DNA from: Victivallis vadensis
GTDB lineage: Bacteria; Verrucomicrobiota; Lentisphaeria; Victivallales; GWF2-50-93
DNA: 21,959 bases
Direction: 5' to 3'
Assembly (NCBI GenBank): GCA_020718525.1
Contig: DYRX01000033.1
Span: 1-21,959, forward strand
Shown here piece by piece: positions 1 to 6,583 of the stretch. Every line of letters begins with the position of its first letter. Position 1 is the stretch's first letter. The notes under the pieces were generated by a model. It was given only the letters and a program-made list of their open reading frames with translations, was not told where the DNA came from and did no database searches. Position numbers and translations under genes: made by a program.

Positions 1-21
1 CCTTCCAGTCAATATTGCGCC

Positions 22-37
22 ATGATTGTGCAATCAT
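22..37. repeat. Short perfect inverted repeat upstream of the HEAT-repeat gene
   Basis: ATGATT and AATCAT form a perfect 6-bp dyad around a GTGC loop, about 150 nt before the chosen start of the HEAT-repeat gene. It could be an operator half-site pair or the end of an upstream transcript. The upstream gene is outside the window, so its role cannot be judged. Confidence 0.2.
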
Positions 38-187
38 AGGAATTTATCGTGACATTTACTGGAAAATATGCAATGTCGGATGATTTTATCAGAATACAAG
101 AGAGAGAAAGAGCTGGACAAGGTGGACAGGTCGCATCGTCCGCCAAGTCAGGTTCGTCCACAAAACAAAGAACGACAGATTCCCAAA

Positions 188-3103
188 ATGAAGACTAGAA
201 ATAAACTTTTTATTTCAGCAGGTCTCCTGCTTTGTCTCCTTGCGGGGATTCTCCTTCTCTTTCACTTCACAGCGTTTCGCTCGATTGACCCCGATGATTT
301 TAAAGACAAGCCAGAAATTCGCGAGCTCCTTCTGCCATTCAATGAAGCTCCACTTGAGGAAAAAAGCGAGATTATGTCATCTCTAGGAATTTTCTACGAT
401 GAGAGACTTGTAGATGTCTTTGGCGTTGCGGCCAATATGAGGGAAAATTATCTCAAACGACTCTCTAATAGTGCCCTGGAATATTTTGAAAACAAGATTG
501 GGCCAGCACTGACCCACAAACTGGACTATGATTTCATCTACTCCCTATTGGACTATATTGGTGATAAGATTCGCCCGAATGATGTGTTTTACGAGGAAAT
601 TCGCTTGTCCGCAGTTTACATGCTCAGCCGATACAGGTGCCCGGAATCTGTCTTGATACTGACCCATGCGCTTCGGGACGAGTCCCCGCGTGTCAGATCC
701 GCCGCATCTGAGTCTCTCTCAATAATTCGGGATAAGAAATCCCTTCCCTGTCTGCTCAAGGCGCTCTCGCTTGAAACTGACCCTGACGCATCTAATTCGA
801 TCGCAGGTAATATTGCCCAGTTCAAAGACGAGACGACAATCAAGCCTATCGCGGACAAGCTGTTCGCTTTGGACACGGATTTCTACGTGAATGATTATAT
901 CTTTCAAAACTTTGATCCTGACATAGCGTATGCCGAACTTTTTCCGCACCTTTCCGATCCAAATCCAAAATCAAGACGAATTGCCGCTGAAATGCTTGGC
1001 AGTCTTAATTGCGAGGCATCAGAAAAGACGATCTTGAAATTGCTTGAAGATGCAGATCCGCAGATCCGAATCATTTCTGCACGCGCTTTGACCGATAGAC
1101 ACGCAAATTATTTTCCAGTCATTCTTGAGCGGATCGAAAAAGAGAAAGACAGCGATGCAAGGATTTCCATGCTAAATTACTTGATGGAACGTCCATTTTC
1201 TTCATGGAACAGCGACAAATTGGAGCAGATATTTGCCGATTCATCCTCCGATTCAAAGCCGGAAATGAGAATAGTCTCTGCAAAGATCGGTCTCTTTGCA
1301 AATGGGAAAGCGCTGGAAATACTGAGCAGGCTTATCAACGATGGGGACGATGAAGTAAGAGAAGCCGCAGTTCAGGCGCTTGGAACTCTGCGCAAAAAAG
1401 ATGCGATAGATCTGCTCGTCAACGCTTACAGGACATCTTCGAACTCCGGATTGAAAAGCAAAATCATTGCTGCCATCGCCAATTACAGGGACGCTAAAGC
1501 TGTTGATGCCATTACTGAATTTTATTCTGAACCGAGTTCGCCGTCAAAAGCCGGCAATTATGAATTTGAGTCGGCGTTCATCAAACTGAAAAATAGAAAG
1601 CTCTTGGAACTCTTTCTCAAGGCTATTCCAGGACGCTCGGCGTGGGATCATAATCTTGCGCAAGCCTTGCAAGAATTTGGCGACAAAAAAACTGCGGACG
1701 CAGTTCTTGAAATTTATCATTCGTCTGCAATTTGGTCAGAGAGCCGTTCTTCTATGCTCGGAACCTTGGCGGGTCTGAACTATGCCCGAATCGGGGAGCT
1801 CATCACAGAATCCTTGAAAAGCCCCGACCGCAATGAGATCATTTCATCGCTTCGATTGCTGACCGGGATAAAATGCCCCGAGTCAATCTCTCTTATTGTT
1901 CCAATGCTTTCCAGCGAGGACATTGAGAAGGCTATATGTGCGGCGCTTGCCCTCTTAGCCCAGGGATGGCCGGATGCCAGAACCGAGGCTTACAAGGTTG
2001 TGGTCAGAAGCATGAACAGCGATGTTTATGAAATAGACGACCTGATCTACAAGCTTGGAGAAAACCCTGACGCTCGCTTCTTTGAAATTGTCAAAACTGT
2101 TCTCAACAGCAAGACCGTGCCCTTGGAGCTGAAAATGGAGATGTTCTATTTTCTGGCTGATACGCAAGATCAAGAACATGTTGAGCTTCTAAAGTCCTTT
2201 CTTTCATCCCCGGAACCTGAGCTCAGATGCGCGGTTCTCGAAGCTATGAGTGTTTCGGAAAACCCCTCTTTGCTGGGGCTCTTCATTCGCGAGTACGAGC
2301 AGGCGAGCGACAGGGAAATCAAGTTTGCGGCAATGGATGGCATCACAAGCATCTCAACTGAGGAAAGCTTGAATTACTGCAGAAAGGCGGCTCTTGCCGA
2401 AAAAGATAGAGACTGCCTCACAAGCATAGCTCAACTTCTTGCTGATCGCGGAAATGAATCTGACATCGGGACGATAATCAGGCTTCTTTCAGATGCAGAT
2501 GATATTTGGCAGGGAAATTTGATTATTGCGCTTTCCAAAATGAACTGCAAAGAGGCAATTCCGGAAATCAGGAAATTGAAAATCTCAACGAGCATGAGTG
2601 TCCGCGGCTTGGCGCTTCGCTCGCTTTGCCAGCTTGGCGACGAGGAGGCAATCAAAGAAATGATCTCTGACTTGAATGGAGACGATTACAGAAGATTGCT
2701 TAATGCCGTAGAAACACTGCAAGATCTAAAAGCAGACAGACAAAGCGAGAAGCTGATTTCTCTGCTGGATTACGATTATGGCGAGCTTTCCATCTCGGCA
2801 GTTCGCGCCCTTGGCAGACAAGGCGATCCGAATGCAGTTCCTGCGCTCATTGATCTTCTAGATTCCGATTTCAAGGACAAATCCCTTAGTTCTGCCGCAA
2901 TAGCGGAGCTTGGAAAAACAAAGGATGGAAGAGCAGTTCCTAGACTGATCAGATGTCTTGACGAGCCGCAAAGCGAGATCCGGGCGTCTGCAGTCAGAGC
3001 GCTGAGGGAGCTGGCTTTTCCTGAAGGTCTAGACGCAATCAAAAAACTCAAGGAGAAGGAAAGATTCTTCAGTGTTCTAGATGAAATTGAGAGACAGAAA
3101 TGA
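188..3103 (+). CDS. Membrane-anchored HEAT-repeat protein
   Basis: The product is a roughly 971-residue helical-repeat protein. A positively charged start is followed by one hydrophobic segment (about residues 5-27), which suggests a signal anchor with the rest outside the cytoplasm. From about residue 130 to the end, 30-40-residue units recur with the pattern of HEAT/PBS-lyase-type repeats, for example 'DESPRVRSAASESL', 'DADPQIRIISARAL' and 'DGDDEVREAAVQAL'. No catalytic motif is visible. Such arrays usually form a protein-binding solenoid, so a scaffold role is inferred. An upstream in-frame ATG at position 68 would add a 40-residue hydrophilic leader before the membrane segment. I prefer 188 because it places the hydrophobic segment at the N-terminus, although neither start has a strong ribosome-binding site. 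The gene stands alone and converges with the minus-strand lipoprotein gene. Confidence 0.8.
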   Translation: MKTRNKLFISAGLLLCLLAGILLLFHFTAFRSIDPDDFKDKPEIRELLLPFNEAPLEEKSEIMSSLGIFYDERLVDVFGVAANMRENYLKRLSNSALEYFENKIGPALTHKLDYDFIYSLLDYIGDKIRPNDVFYEEIRLSAVYMLSRYRCPESVLILTHALRDESPRVRSAASESLSIIRDKKSLPCLLKALSLETDPDASNSIAGNIAQFKDETTIKPIADKLFALDTDFYVNDYIFQNFDPDIAYAELFPHLSDPNPKSRRIAAEMLGSLNCEASEKTILKLLEDADPQIRIISARALTDRHANYFPVILERIEKEKDSDARISMLNYLMERPFSSWNSDKLEQIFADSSSDSKPEMRIVSAKIGLFANGKALEILSRLINDGDDEVREAAVQALGTLRKKDAIDLLVNAYRTSSNSGLKSKIIAAIANYRDAKAVDAITEFYSEPSSPSKAGNYEFESAFIKLKNRKLLELFLKAIPGRSAWDHNLAQALQEFGDKKTADAVLEIYHSSAIWSESRSSMLGTLAGLNYARIGELITESLKSPDRNEIISSLRLLTGIKCPESISLIVPMLSSEDIEKAICAALALLAQGWPDARTEAYKVVVRSMNSDVYEIDDLIYKLGENPDARFFEIVKTVLNSKTVPLELKMEMFYFLADTQDQEHVELLKSFLSSPEPELRCAVLEAMSVSENPSLLGLFIREYEQASDREIKFAAMDGITSISTEESLNYCRKAALAEKDRDCLTSIAQLLADRGNESDIGTIIRLLSDADDIWQGNLIIALSKMNCKEAIPEIRKLKISTSMSVRGLALRSLCQLGDEEAIKEMISDLNGDDYRRLLNAVETLQDLKADRQSEKLISLLDYDYGELSISAVRALGRQGDPNAVPALIDLLDSDFKDKSLSSAAIAELGKTKDGRAVPRLIRCLDEPQSEIRASAVRALRELAFPEGLDAIKKLKEKERFFSVLDEIERQK

Positions 3104-3181
3104 TCTTTGCGTAAAACATCAATTAACGGGCCCATTTTTTTCGCGTATTTCACGTCATGACGTTGAATTGATAAATGTTTC

Positions 3182-3228
3182 ATATAGTTTCAGATAAATA
3201 ATTTCATTGTTTTACTGAAAAACCATAT
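3182..3228. repeat. AT-rich imperfect hairpin between convergent genes
   Basis: The left arm ATATAGTTTCAG (3182-3193) pairs with CTGAAAAACCATAT (3215-3228), with one mismatch and a two-base bulge. It lies between the end of the HEAT gene and the lipoprotein terminator. Its arms resemble those of the perfect inverted repeat at 14301-14358, which also sits between convergent genes. A separate 12-bp palindrome, ACGTCATGACGT, lies nearby at 3152-3163. The hairpin could help end or stabilise the HEAT mRNA, but it has no following T-tract. Confidence 0.35.
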
Positions 3229-3253
3229 TGTTGTCGAAACACAGTGAATACGC

Positions 3254-3281
3254 AAAAAAAAAGCCCCGAAAACGGGGCTTT
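3254..3281 (-). terminator. Intrinsic terminator of the small lipoprotein gene
   Basis: The arms AAAGCCCCG (3260-3268) and CGGGGCTTT (3273-3281) form a 9-bp stem with a 4-nt loop. On the minus strand this is followed by a run of nine T (complement of 3254-3262). It starts 28 nt after the stop codon of the lipoprotein gene. This is the clearest rho-independent terminator in the window. Confidence 0.9.
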
Positions 3282-3309
3282 CTCATTTGATAAATCTTAT
3301 GAGCTAGAC

Positions 3310-3711
3310 TTATTTAACCGCATTTCCTGAGACTTGAACATCCTTTATGTAGAAAAGGAATGGGAACGGGAATGGAAGCATCATGCTGTTTGCACTTGAA
3401 ACGATGTCAAGAGTCTTTGTTGCATTGAGCTTCTTGCTTTCCTTGGTTAGGACATCGACAACCGGCTCGACTTTGACAGTGTCGTTTCCGAAAAATTCAA
3501 ATTCTCCAACCTTATCCGTAGATCCGGCAATCAAAGGAGTCGAAAGGAAATAGAAACCCCAGTTGTTGACATTGATGTGAGCAAGTTCCGGAGATTTTGC
3601 TTCATCAATCTTTTGTGAGTTGAATTTTGTAGCAGTCTGGACGCTTGCACAGCCTGCAAGGATTGCCATCGCAAGAGCCGCCACCGCCATTGACATCATC
3701 GTTTTCTTCAT
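3310..3711 (-). CDS. Small lipoprotein of unknown function
   Basis: The product is a 133-residue protein with a lipoprotein signal peptide: a Lys-rich start, a hydrophobic core and the lipobox LAGC with the acylated Cys at residue 21. The mature part contains 'AHINVNNWGFYFLSTPLIAG' and near its C-terminus a Phe/Pro-rich hydrophobic stretch ending in 'FYIKD'. I do not recognise a named family. The start at 3711 is favoured over an upstream in-frame start at 3801 because it places the signal peptide at the N-terminus and is preceded by a good AAAGGAGA-type ribosome-binding site. It lies 150 nt downstream of the hydrogenase gene on the same strand and ends at a strong terminator, so it may be the last gene of that transcript or have its own promoter. 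Confidence 0.85.
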   Translation of the reverse strand: MKKTMMSMAVAALAMAILAGCASVQTATKFNSQKIDEAKSPELAHINVNNWGFYFLSTPLIAGSTDKVGEFEFFGNDTVKVEPVVDVLTKESKKLNATKTLDIVSSANSMMLPFPFPFLFYIKDVQVSGNAVK

Positions 3712-3861
3712 CTTCTCCGCTCTCCTTTGTGAGTTTTTTGCGGCATCCTTTCCCCTAAAGGCATCGCTGGTGGAACCGCTGAACACCGGCGACAGAATCA
3801 ATGTGCCCTCATTTGAAAGGTTTTCAAGCTCCCAAGAGATTTAATCCGGCATTTTATTGCG

Positions 3862-5598
3862 TCAGAAATTTTTCCTGGGCAGGTAGTGCGTGTGCAGAAG
3901 CTCATGCGACTTCTCTGAGCCGGGCTTTTCAAGGAAATCCTTGTAAAGCTTTTGTATAAAGGGATTTTCGTGGGACTTTCTTATCGGCTTCATCCTGTCC
4001 TCCTCGTAGAGCGCCTGTCTGCGTTTTTCGAGGATTGACGTGTCACCATGTATGTAGGGCTGTCCGCCGCCGTTGAGGCATCCGCCGGGACATGCCATGA
4101 TTTCAATGGCATGGTAGCTTTTTTCGCCGCGTCTTATCTGCTCCAGGAGTTTCCTTGCATTTCCAAGACCGGAAGAAATGGCGACTTTTATGGGAGTTCC
4201 GCCGACCATGACTTCAGCCTCCCTGATGCCTTCGAGTCCGCGGACTTCGCAAAAGTCAACTTTTTCCAGCTCTTTGCCGGTCACCCATTCGTAGGCGGTC
4301 CTGAGGACAGCCTCGAGAACGCCGCCGCTCGCGCCGAATATGACGCCCGCTCCTGTTGATTCGCCTAAGGGGTTGTCGTATGGAGAGTTGTGAATGTCTT
4401 CGAACTGAATTCCCGCCTCCCTGATCATGTTGGCAAGCTCCCTGGTTGACAAAACAATGTCAACATCGCGGACCCCTTCCGGGGCAAATTCGGAACGGGA
4501 CGCCTCGTATTTTTTAGCGAGGCATGGCATGATCGAGACAGAGACGATCTCCTTTGGCTCGAGTCCCACCTTTTTCGCGTAGAACGACTTGATCACTGCG
4601 CCAAGCATCTGCTGTGGAGATTTGGCAGTCGAGGGAACTTTTATCAAATCCGGAAACTGGTGCTCGAAAAACTTCACCCAGCCAGGACAGCATGATGTCA
4701 GAATTGGCAGGTTCTCGTTCTTTTTCAGCCTTTCCATAAATTCTGTTGTCTCTTCGAGAATGGTGAGATCCGCCGCAAAATCTGTGTCAAAAACTTTGTC
4801 GAATCCGAGCATTTTCAGGGCGGTCACCAGTTTTCCAGTGCTGATTGATCCGGGAGGAAGTCCAAATTCTTCGCCAAGCGCGACGCGGACAGCCGGTGCG
4901 GTCTGTACGACCACATGCTTGGATTCGTCGTTCAGCGCCCTCCACACGTCGTAGGTCCTGTTCATTTCTGTGAGCGCACCGACAGGACAGACCGAGACGC
5001 ATTGCCCGCAGAATGTGCATTTTGTGTCGGCAAGCGGTTTTTCGAAGGCTGGACCGACGACCGAATTGAAGCCCCTTCCAATTCCTGAAAGGATTCCTAC
5101 TGTCTGTATCGTGTTGCACGCGGTCTCACAGCGTCTGCACATGATGCACTTGTTGAGGTCTCTTACAATCGCCTCGTTTGCAAGATCAATCTTGTGCTTG
5201 GACATTTCGCCCTGATAGACGATTCTGTGAAGCCCCAAATCCTGTGCCAGAGACTGAAGTTCGCAGTCAAGATTCTTTTCACAGGTAAGGCATTCCTTGG
5301 GGTGGTTCGAGAGCAGAAGATCGAGCATGGTTCTGCGCGCGTTGATGACGCGGAGAGTGTTTGTCTTCACCTCCATGCCGTTTTCCGCGGGCGTACAGCA
5401 TGCGGGTGCCAGATTGCGCCTGCCCTTCACCTCGACGACGCAGACTCTGCATGAGCCAAGCCTGTGCTCCACCTTGAAATCCTCCAGCTCGAGATGGCAG
5501 AGTGTCGGAATTTCGATGTTGAGTTTTTTCGCCGCGTCAAGAATTGTCGAGCCATCTTCGACTGAAACGGTTTCGCCATTGATGCTGAGACGTATCAT
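3862..5598 (-). CDS. hydA: Group A [FeFe]-hydrogenase (HndD/CpI-type, multi-cluster)
   Basis: This 578-residue protein should catalyse reversible H2 formation or oxidation in the cytoplasm. Its domains run in order. A plant-type [2Fe-2S] ferredoxin domain has Cys34, 50, 53 and 67. A His-Cys3 [4Fe-4S] site has His99, Cys103, 106 and 112. A two-[4Fe-4S] ferredoxin domain has Cys151/154/157/161 and 194/197/200/204. The H-cluster domain follows. The three H-cluster signatures are intact: TSCCPGW (proton-transfer Cys303, ligand Cys304), MPCLAKK (Cys359) and ACPGGCLNGGGQP (Cys503, Cys507). Each is offset by four residues from the Clostridium pasteurianum CpI numbering I recall. The ATG at 5598 is chosen over a TTG two codons earlier because GGGAG is then spaced 7 nt away. 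No NuoE/NuoF-like partner subunit and no HydE/F/G maturase gene lies in the window. The electron partner is therefore unknown: ferredoxin, or bifurcating subunits encoded elsewhere. Confidence 0.95.
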   Translation of the reverse strand: MIRLSINGETVSVEDGSTILDAAKKLNIEIPTLCHLELEDFKVEHRLGSCRVCVVEVKGRRNLAPACCTPAENGMEVKTNTLRVINARRTMLDLLLSNHPKECLTCEKNLDCELQSLAQDLGLHRIVYQGEMSKHKIDLANEAIVRDLNKCIMCRRCETACNTIQTVGILSGIGRGFNSVVGPAFEKPLADTKCTFCGQCVSVCPVGALTEMNRTYDVWRALNDESKHVVVQTAPAVRVALGEEFGLPPGSISTGKLVTALKMLGFDKVFDTDFAADLTILEETTEFMERLKKNENLPILTSCCPGWVKFFEHQFPDLIKVPSTAKSPQQMLGAVIKSFYAKKVGLEPKEIVSVSIMPCLAKKYEASRSEFAPEGVRDVDIVLSTRELANMIREAGIQFEDIHNSPYDNPLGESTGAGVIFGASGGVLEAVLRTAYEWVTGKELEKVDFCEVRGLEGIREAEVMVGGTPIKVAISSGLGNARKLLEQIRRGEKSYHAIEIMACPGGCLNGGGQPYIHGDTSILEKRRQALYEEDRMKPIRKSHENPFIQKLYKDFLEKPGSEKSHELLHTHYLPRKNF

Positions 5599-5656
5599 AA
5601 ACAAACTCCCAACTGTTTAATTTAAGTGCCAGGAAGCGAATCAAATTGCCAGCAGT

Positions 5657-5825
5657 TCTTGAAAAATCAAGACTAGGCTTCAGGTATTTGCGGCACTTTG
5701 CTCGAAAAACTGTCAACGAGAAGCTGAAGCTCCGCAGAATTCAAACGATTCATACAGCTCTGCGGATCCAGACTTCCGAATTTGGAGATTCCACGGGCAT
5801 AGTTTACTGAACACCTGGAATCTCC
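5657..5825 (-). promoter_or_regulatory. Structured region between ftsB-like and hydrogenase genes: three inverted repeats
   Basis: Three perfect dyads follow one another in the 227-nt gap. GGAGATTCCA (5784-5793) pairs with TGGAATCTCC (5816-5825), giving 10 bp, and begins directly after the ftsB-like stop codon. TCCGCAGA (5731-5738) pairs with TCTGCGGA (5759-5766), giving 8 bp. TCTTGA (5657-5662) pairs with TCAAGA (5667-5672), giving 6 bp around AAAA. None has a T-tract on the minus strand, so they are not standard terminators. They could form a structured 5' leader for the hydrogenase mRNA, protect the ftsB 3' end, or bind a regulator. The repeats are seen in the sequence; any function is inference. 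Confidence 0.4.
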
Positions 5826-6143
5826 CTATTCTGAGGAGTCCTCCGACTTTCTGATTTTTTCTATTTCTTCCTTGCCGTATTTGTAGACCGTCTCGTCAGG
5901 CTTGCAGAGGTTGTATTTTTCTCTTGCGACTCTTTCGATTGACTTCGGATTGTTTTCGATGTCAATGAGAAGCTGTCGCAGTTCCGTTGATTCGGATTTC
6001 CTTTTTTCAAGTTCGCGCTCGAGATCCGAGATTCGGAGCTTCATCTTCCGCATGTCGTTGTAGGCTGGAAAAATCATTGCGAAGGCCACGACTGCGGCGG
6101 CGGCGACGAGTGCGTAGAGTATGTATGAGAGGATTTTACGCAT
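5826..6143 (-). CDS. Septum formation initiator family protein (FtsB/DivIC-like)
   Basis: This 105-residue protein has the FtsB/DivIC layout. There is a short cytoplasmic N-terminus, one transmembrane helix (about residues 5-26), a coiled coil rich in Leu/Glu/Arg (about 31-62) and the family's C-terminal signature 'NPKSIERVAREKYNLCKPDE' (65-84). FtsB/DivIC proteins link early and late divisome components in the periplasmic or outer leaflet space. The ATG at 6143 is preferred over a TTG two codons upstream because GGAG is then 9 nt away. The gene lies downstream of the zinc-ribbon gene with a 101-nt gap. The stop codon is immediately followed by a 10-bp inverted repeat. Confidence 0.88.
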   Translation of the reverse strand: MRKILSYILYALVAAAAVVAFAMIFPAYNDMRKMKLRISDLERELEKRKSESTELRQLLIDIENNPKSIERVAREKYNLCKPDETVYKYGKEEIEKIRKSEDSSE

Positions 6144-6244
6144 AGACAATTACTCCGTGACGGAAAAACAAGCATATGCGCAGGAGCGCATGGGAGAAAG
6201 AAGCACCTGCCTGGCGCATTGCAGGCAGGGAATCTGAAAGCGTA

Positions 6245-6505
6245 CTATTTGTCGTCGTCTTCGTCAAAGTTCTCCTCGCCGAAGTCAATGTCTTCGATCT
6301 CCTCGTCGTCCAGATCGAAATCCTCGTCGAATTCCGGCTCGTCAATTTCATCCGGAAGATCCGATTCGTCCGCGTCCGGATCGTTTTCCGTGTAGATGCT
6401 TGACGCCGTGATGACAGCGCCGCATTCGGGACAGTATCCGTCCTCGGCTTCAACGGAGCTCATGCTGATTTCCATGTTGCAGTATGGACATGTGATCAAC
6501 GCCAT
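6245..6505 (-). CDS. Small zinc-ribbon protein with a highly acidic tail
   Basis: The product is 86 residues long. The N-terminus holds a rubredoxin-knuckle pair, CPYC (Cys6, Cys9) and CPEC (Cys25, Cys28), which should bind one zinc ion. From about residue 40 to the end the chain is mainly Asp and Glu and is probably disordered. No enzyme motif is present. A short zinc ribbon joined to an acidic tail suggests binding to a basic protein or a nucleic-acid machine, but that is inference. The ATG at 6505 has GGAGG 6 nt upstream; a TTG two codons earlier sits too close to it. The gene lies directly after rho and probably starts a transcription unit from the promoter overlapping the rho stop. Confidence 0.8.
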   Translation of the reverse strand: MALITCPYCNMEISMSSVEAEDGYCPECGAVITASSIYTENDPDADESDLPDEIDEPEFDEDFDLDDEEIEDIDFGEENFDEDDDK

Positions 6506-6540
6506 TGCCAACCTCCTTTATTTTTTTTAATTGTCTGAAA

Positions 6541-6573
6541 AGCAAAAACCGCGATATAATATGCGTTTTTGCT
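6541..6573 (-). terminator. Hairpin at the rho stop codon, possible weak terminator
   Basis: AGCAAAAAC (6541-6549) pairs perfectly with GTTTTTGCT (6565-6573). Two further G-C pairs follow past a one-base bulge, and the loop has 10 nt. On the minus strand the stem begins inside the TAG stop codon of rho and is followed by TTTC, so the T-tract is short. The stem is AT-rich. It may attenuate rather than fully stop transcription. Confidence 0.4.
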
Positions 6574-6583
6574 AAACTTGCAA
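6556..6583 (-). promoter_or_regulatory. Candidate sigma70-type promoter for the zinc-ribbon/ftsB/hydrogenase genes
   Basis: On the minus strand a -35 element TTGCAA (6578-6583) is followed after 16 nt by TATTAT (6556-6561), which matches five of six bases of the -10 consensus. It lies about 50 nt upstream of the zinc-ribbon start. The -10 overlaps the loop of the rho stop-codon hairpin, so termination of rho and initiation of the next unit share the same DNA. Confidence 0.45.

Noticed and set aside
3125..3140. GGGCCC followed by seven T as a terminator for the HEAT gene
   Set aside because: The palindrome has no room for a loop, so it cannot form a standard terminator hairpin.
5615..5637. 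Sigma54-like promoter upstream of the hydrogenase, with TGGCAC on the minus strand
   Set aside because: The -24 element is present, but the -12 position reads TTAAA and lacks the required GC.
5694..5716. Perfect -35 TTGACA on the minus strand upstream of the hydrogenase (5711-5716)
   Set aside because: No acceptable -10 hexamer occurs at 16-18 nt spacing; the sequence there is GC-rich.
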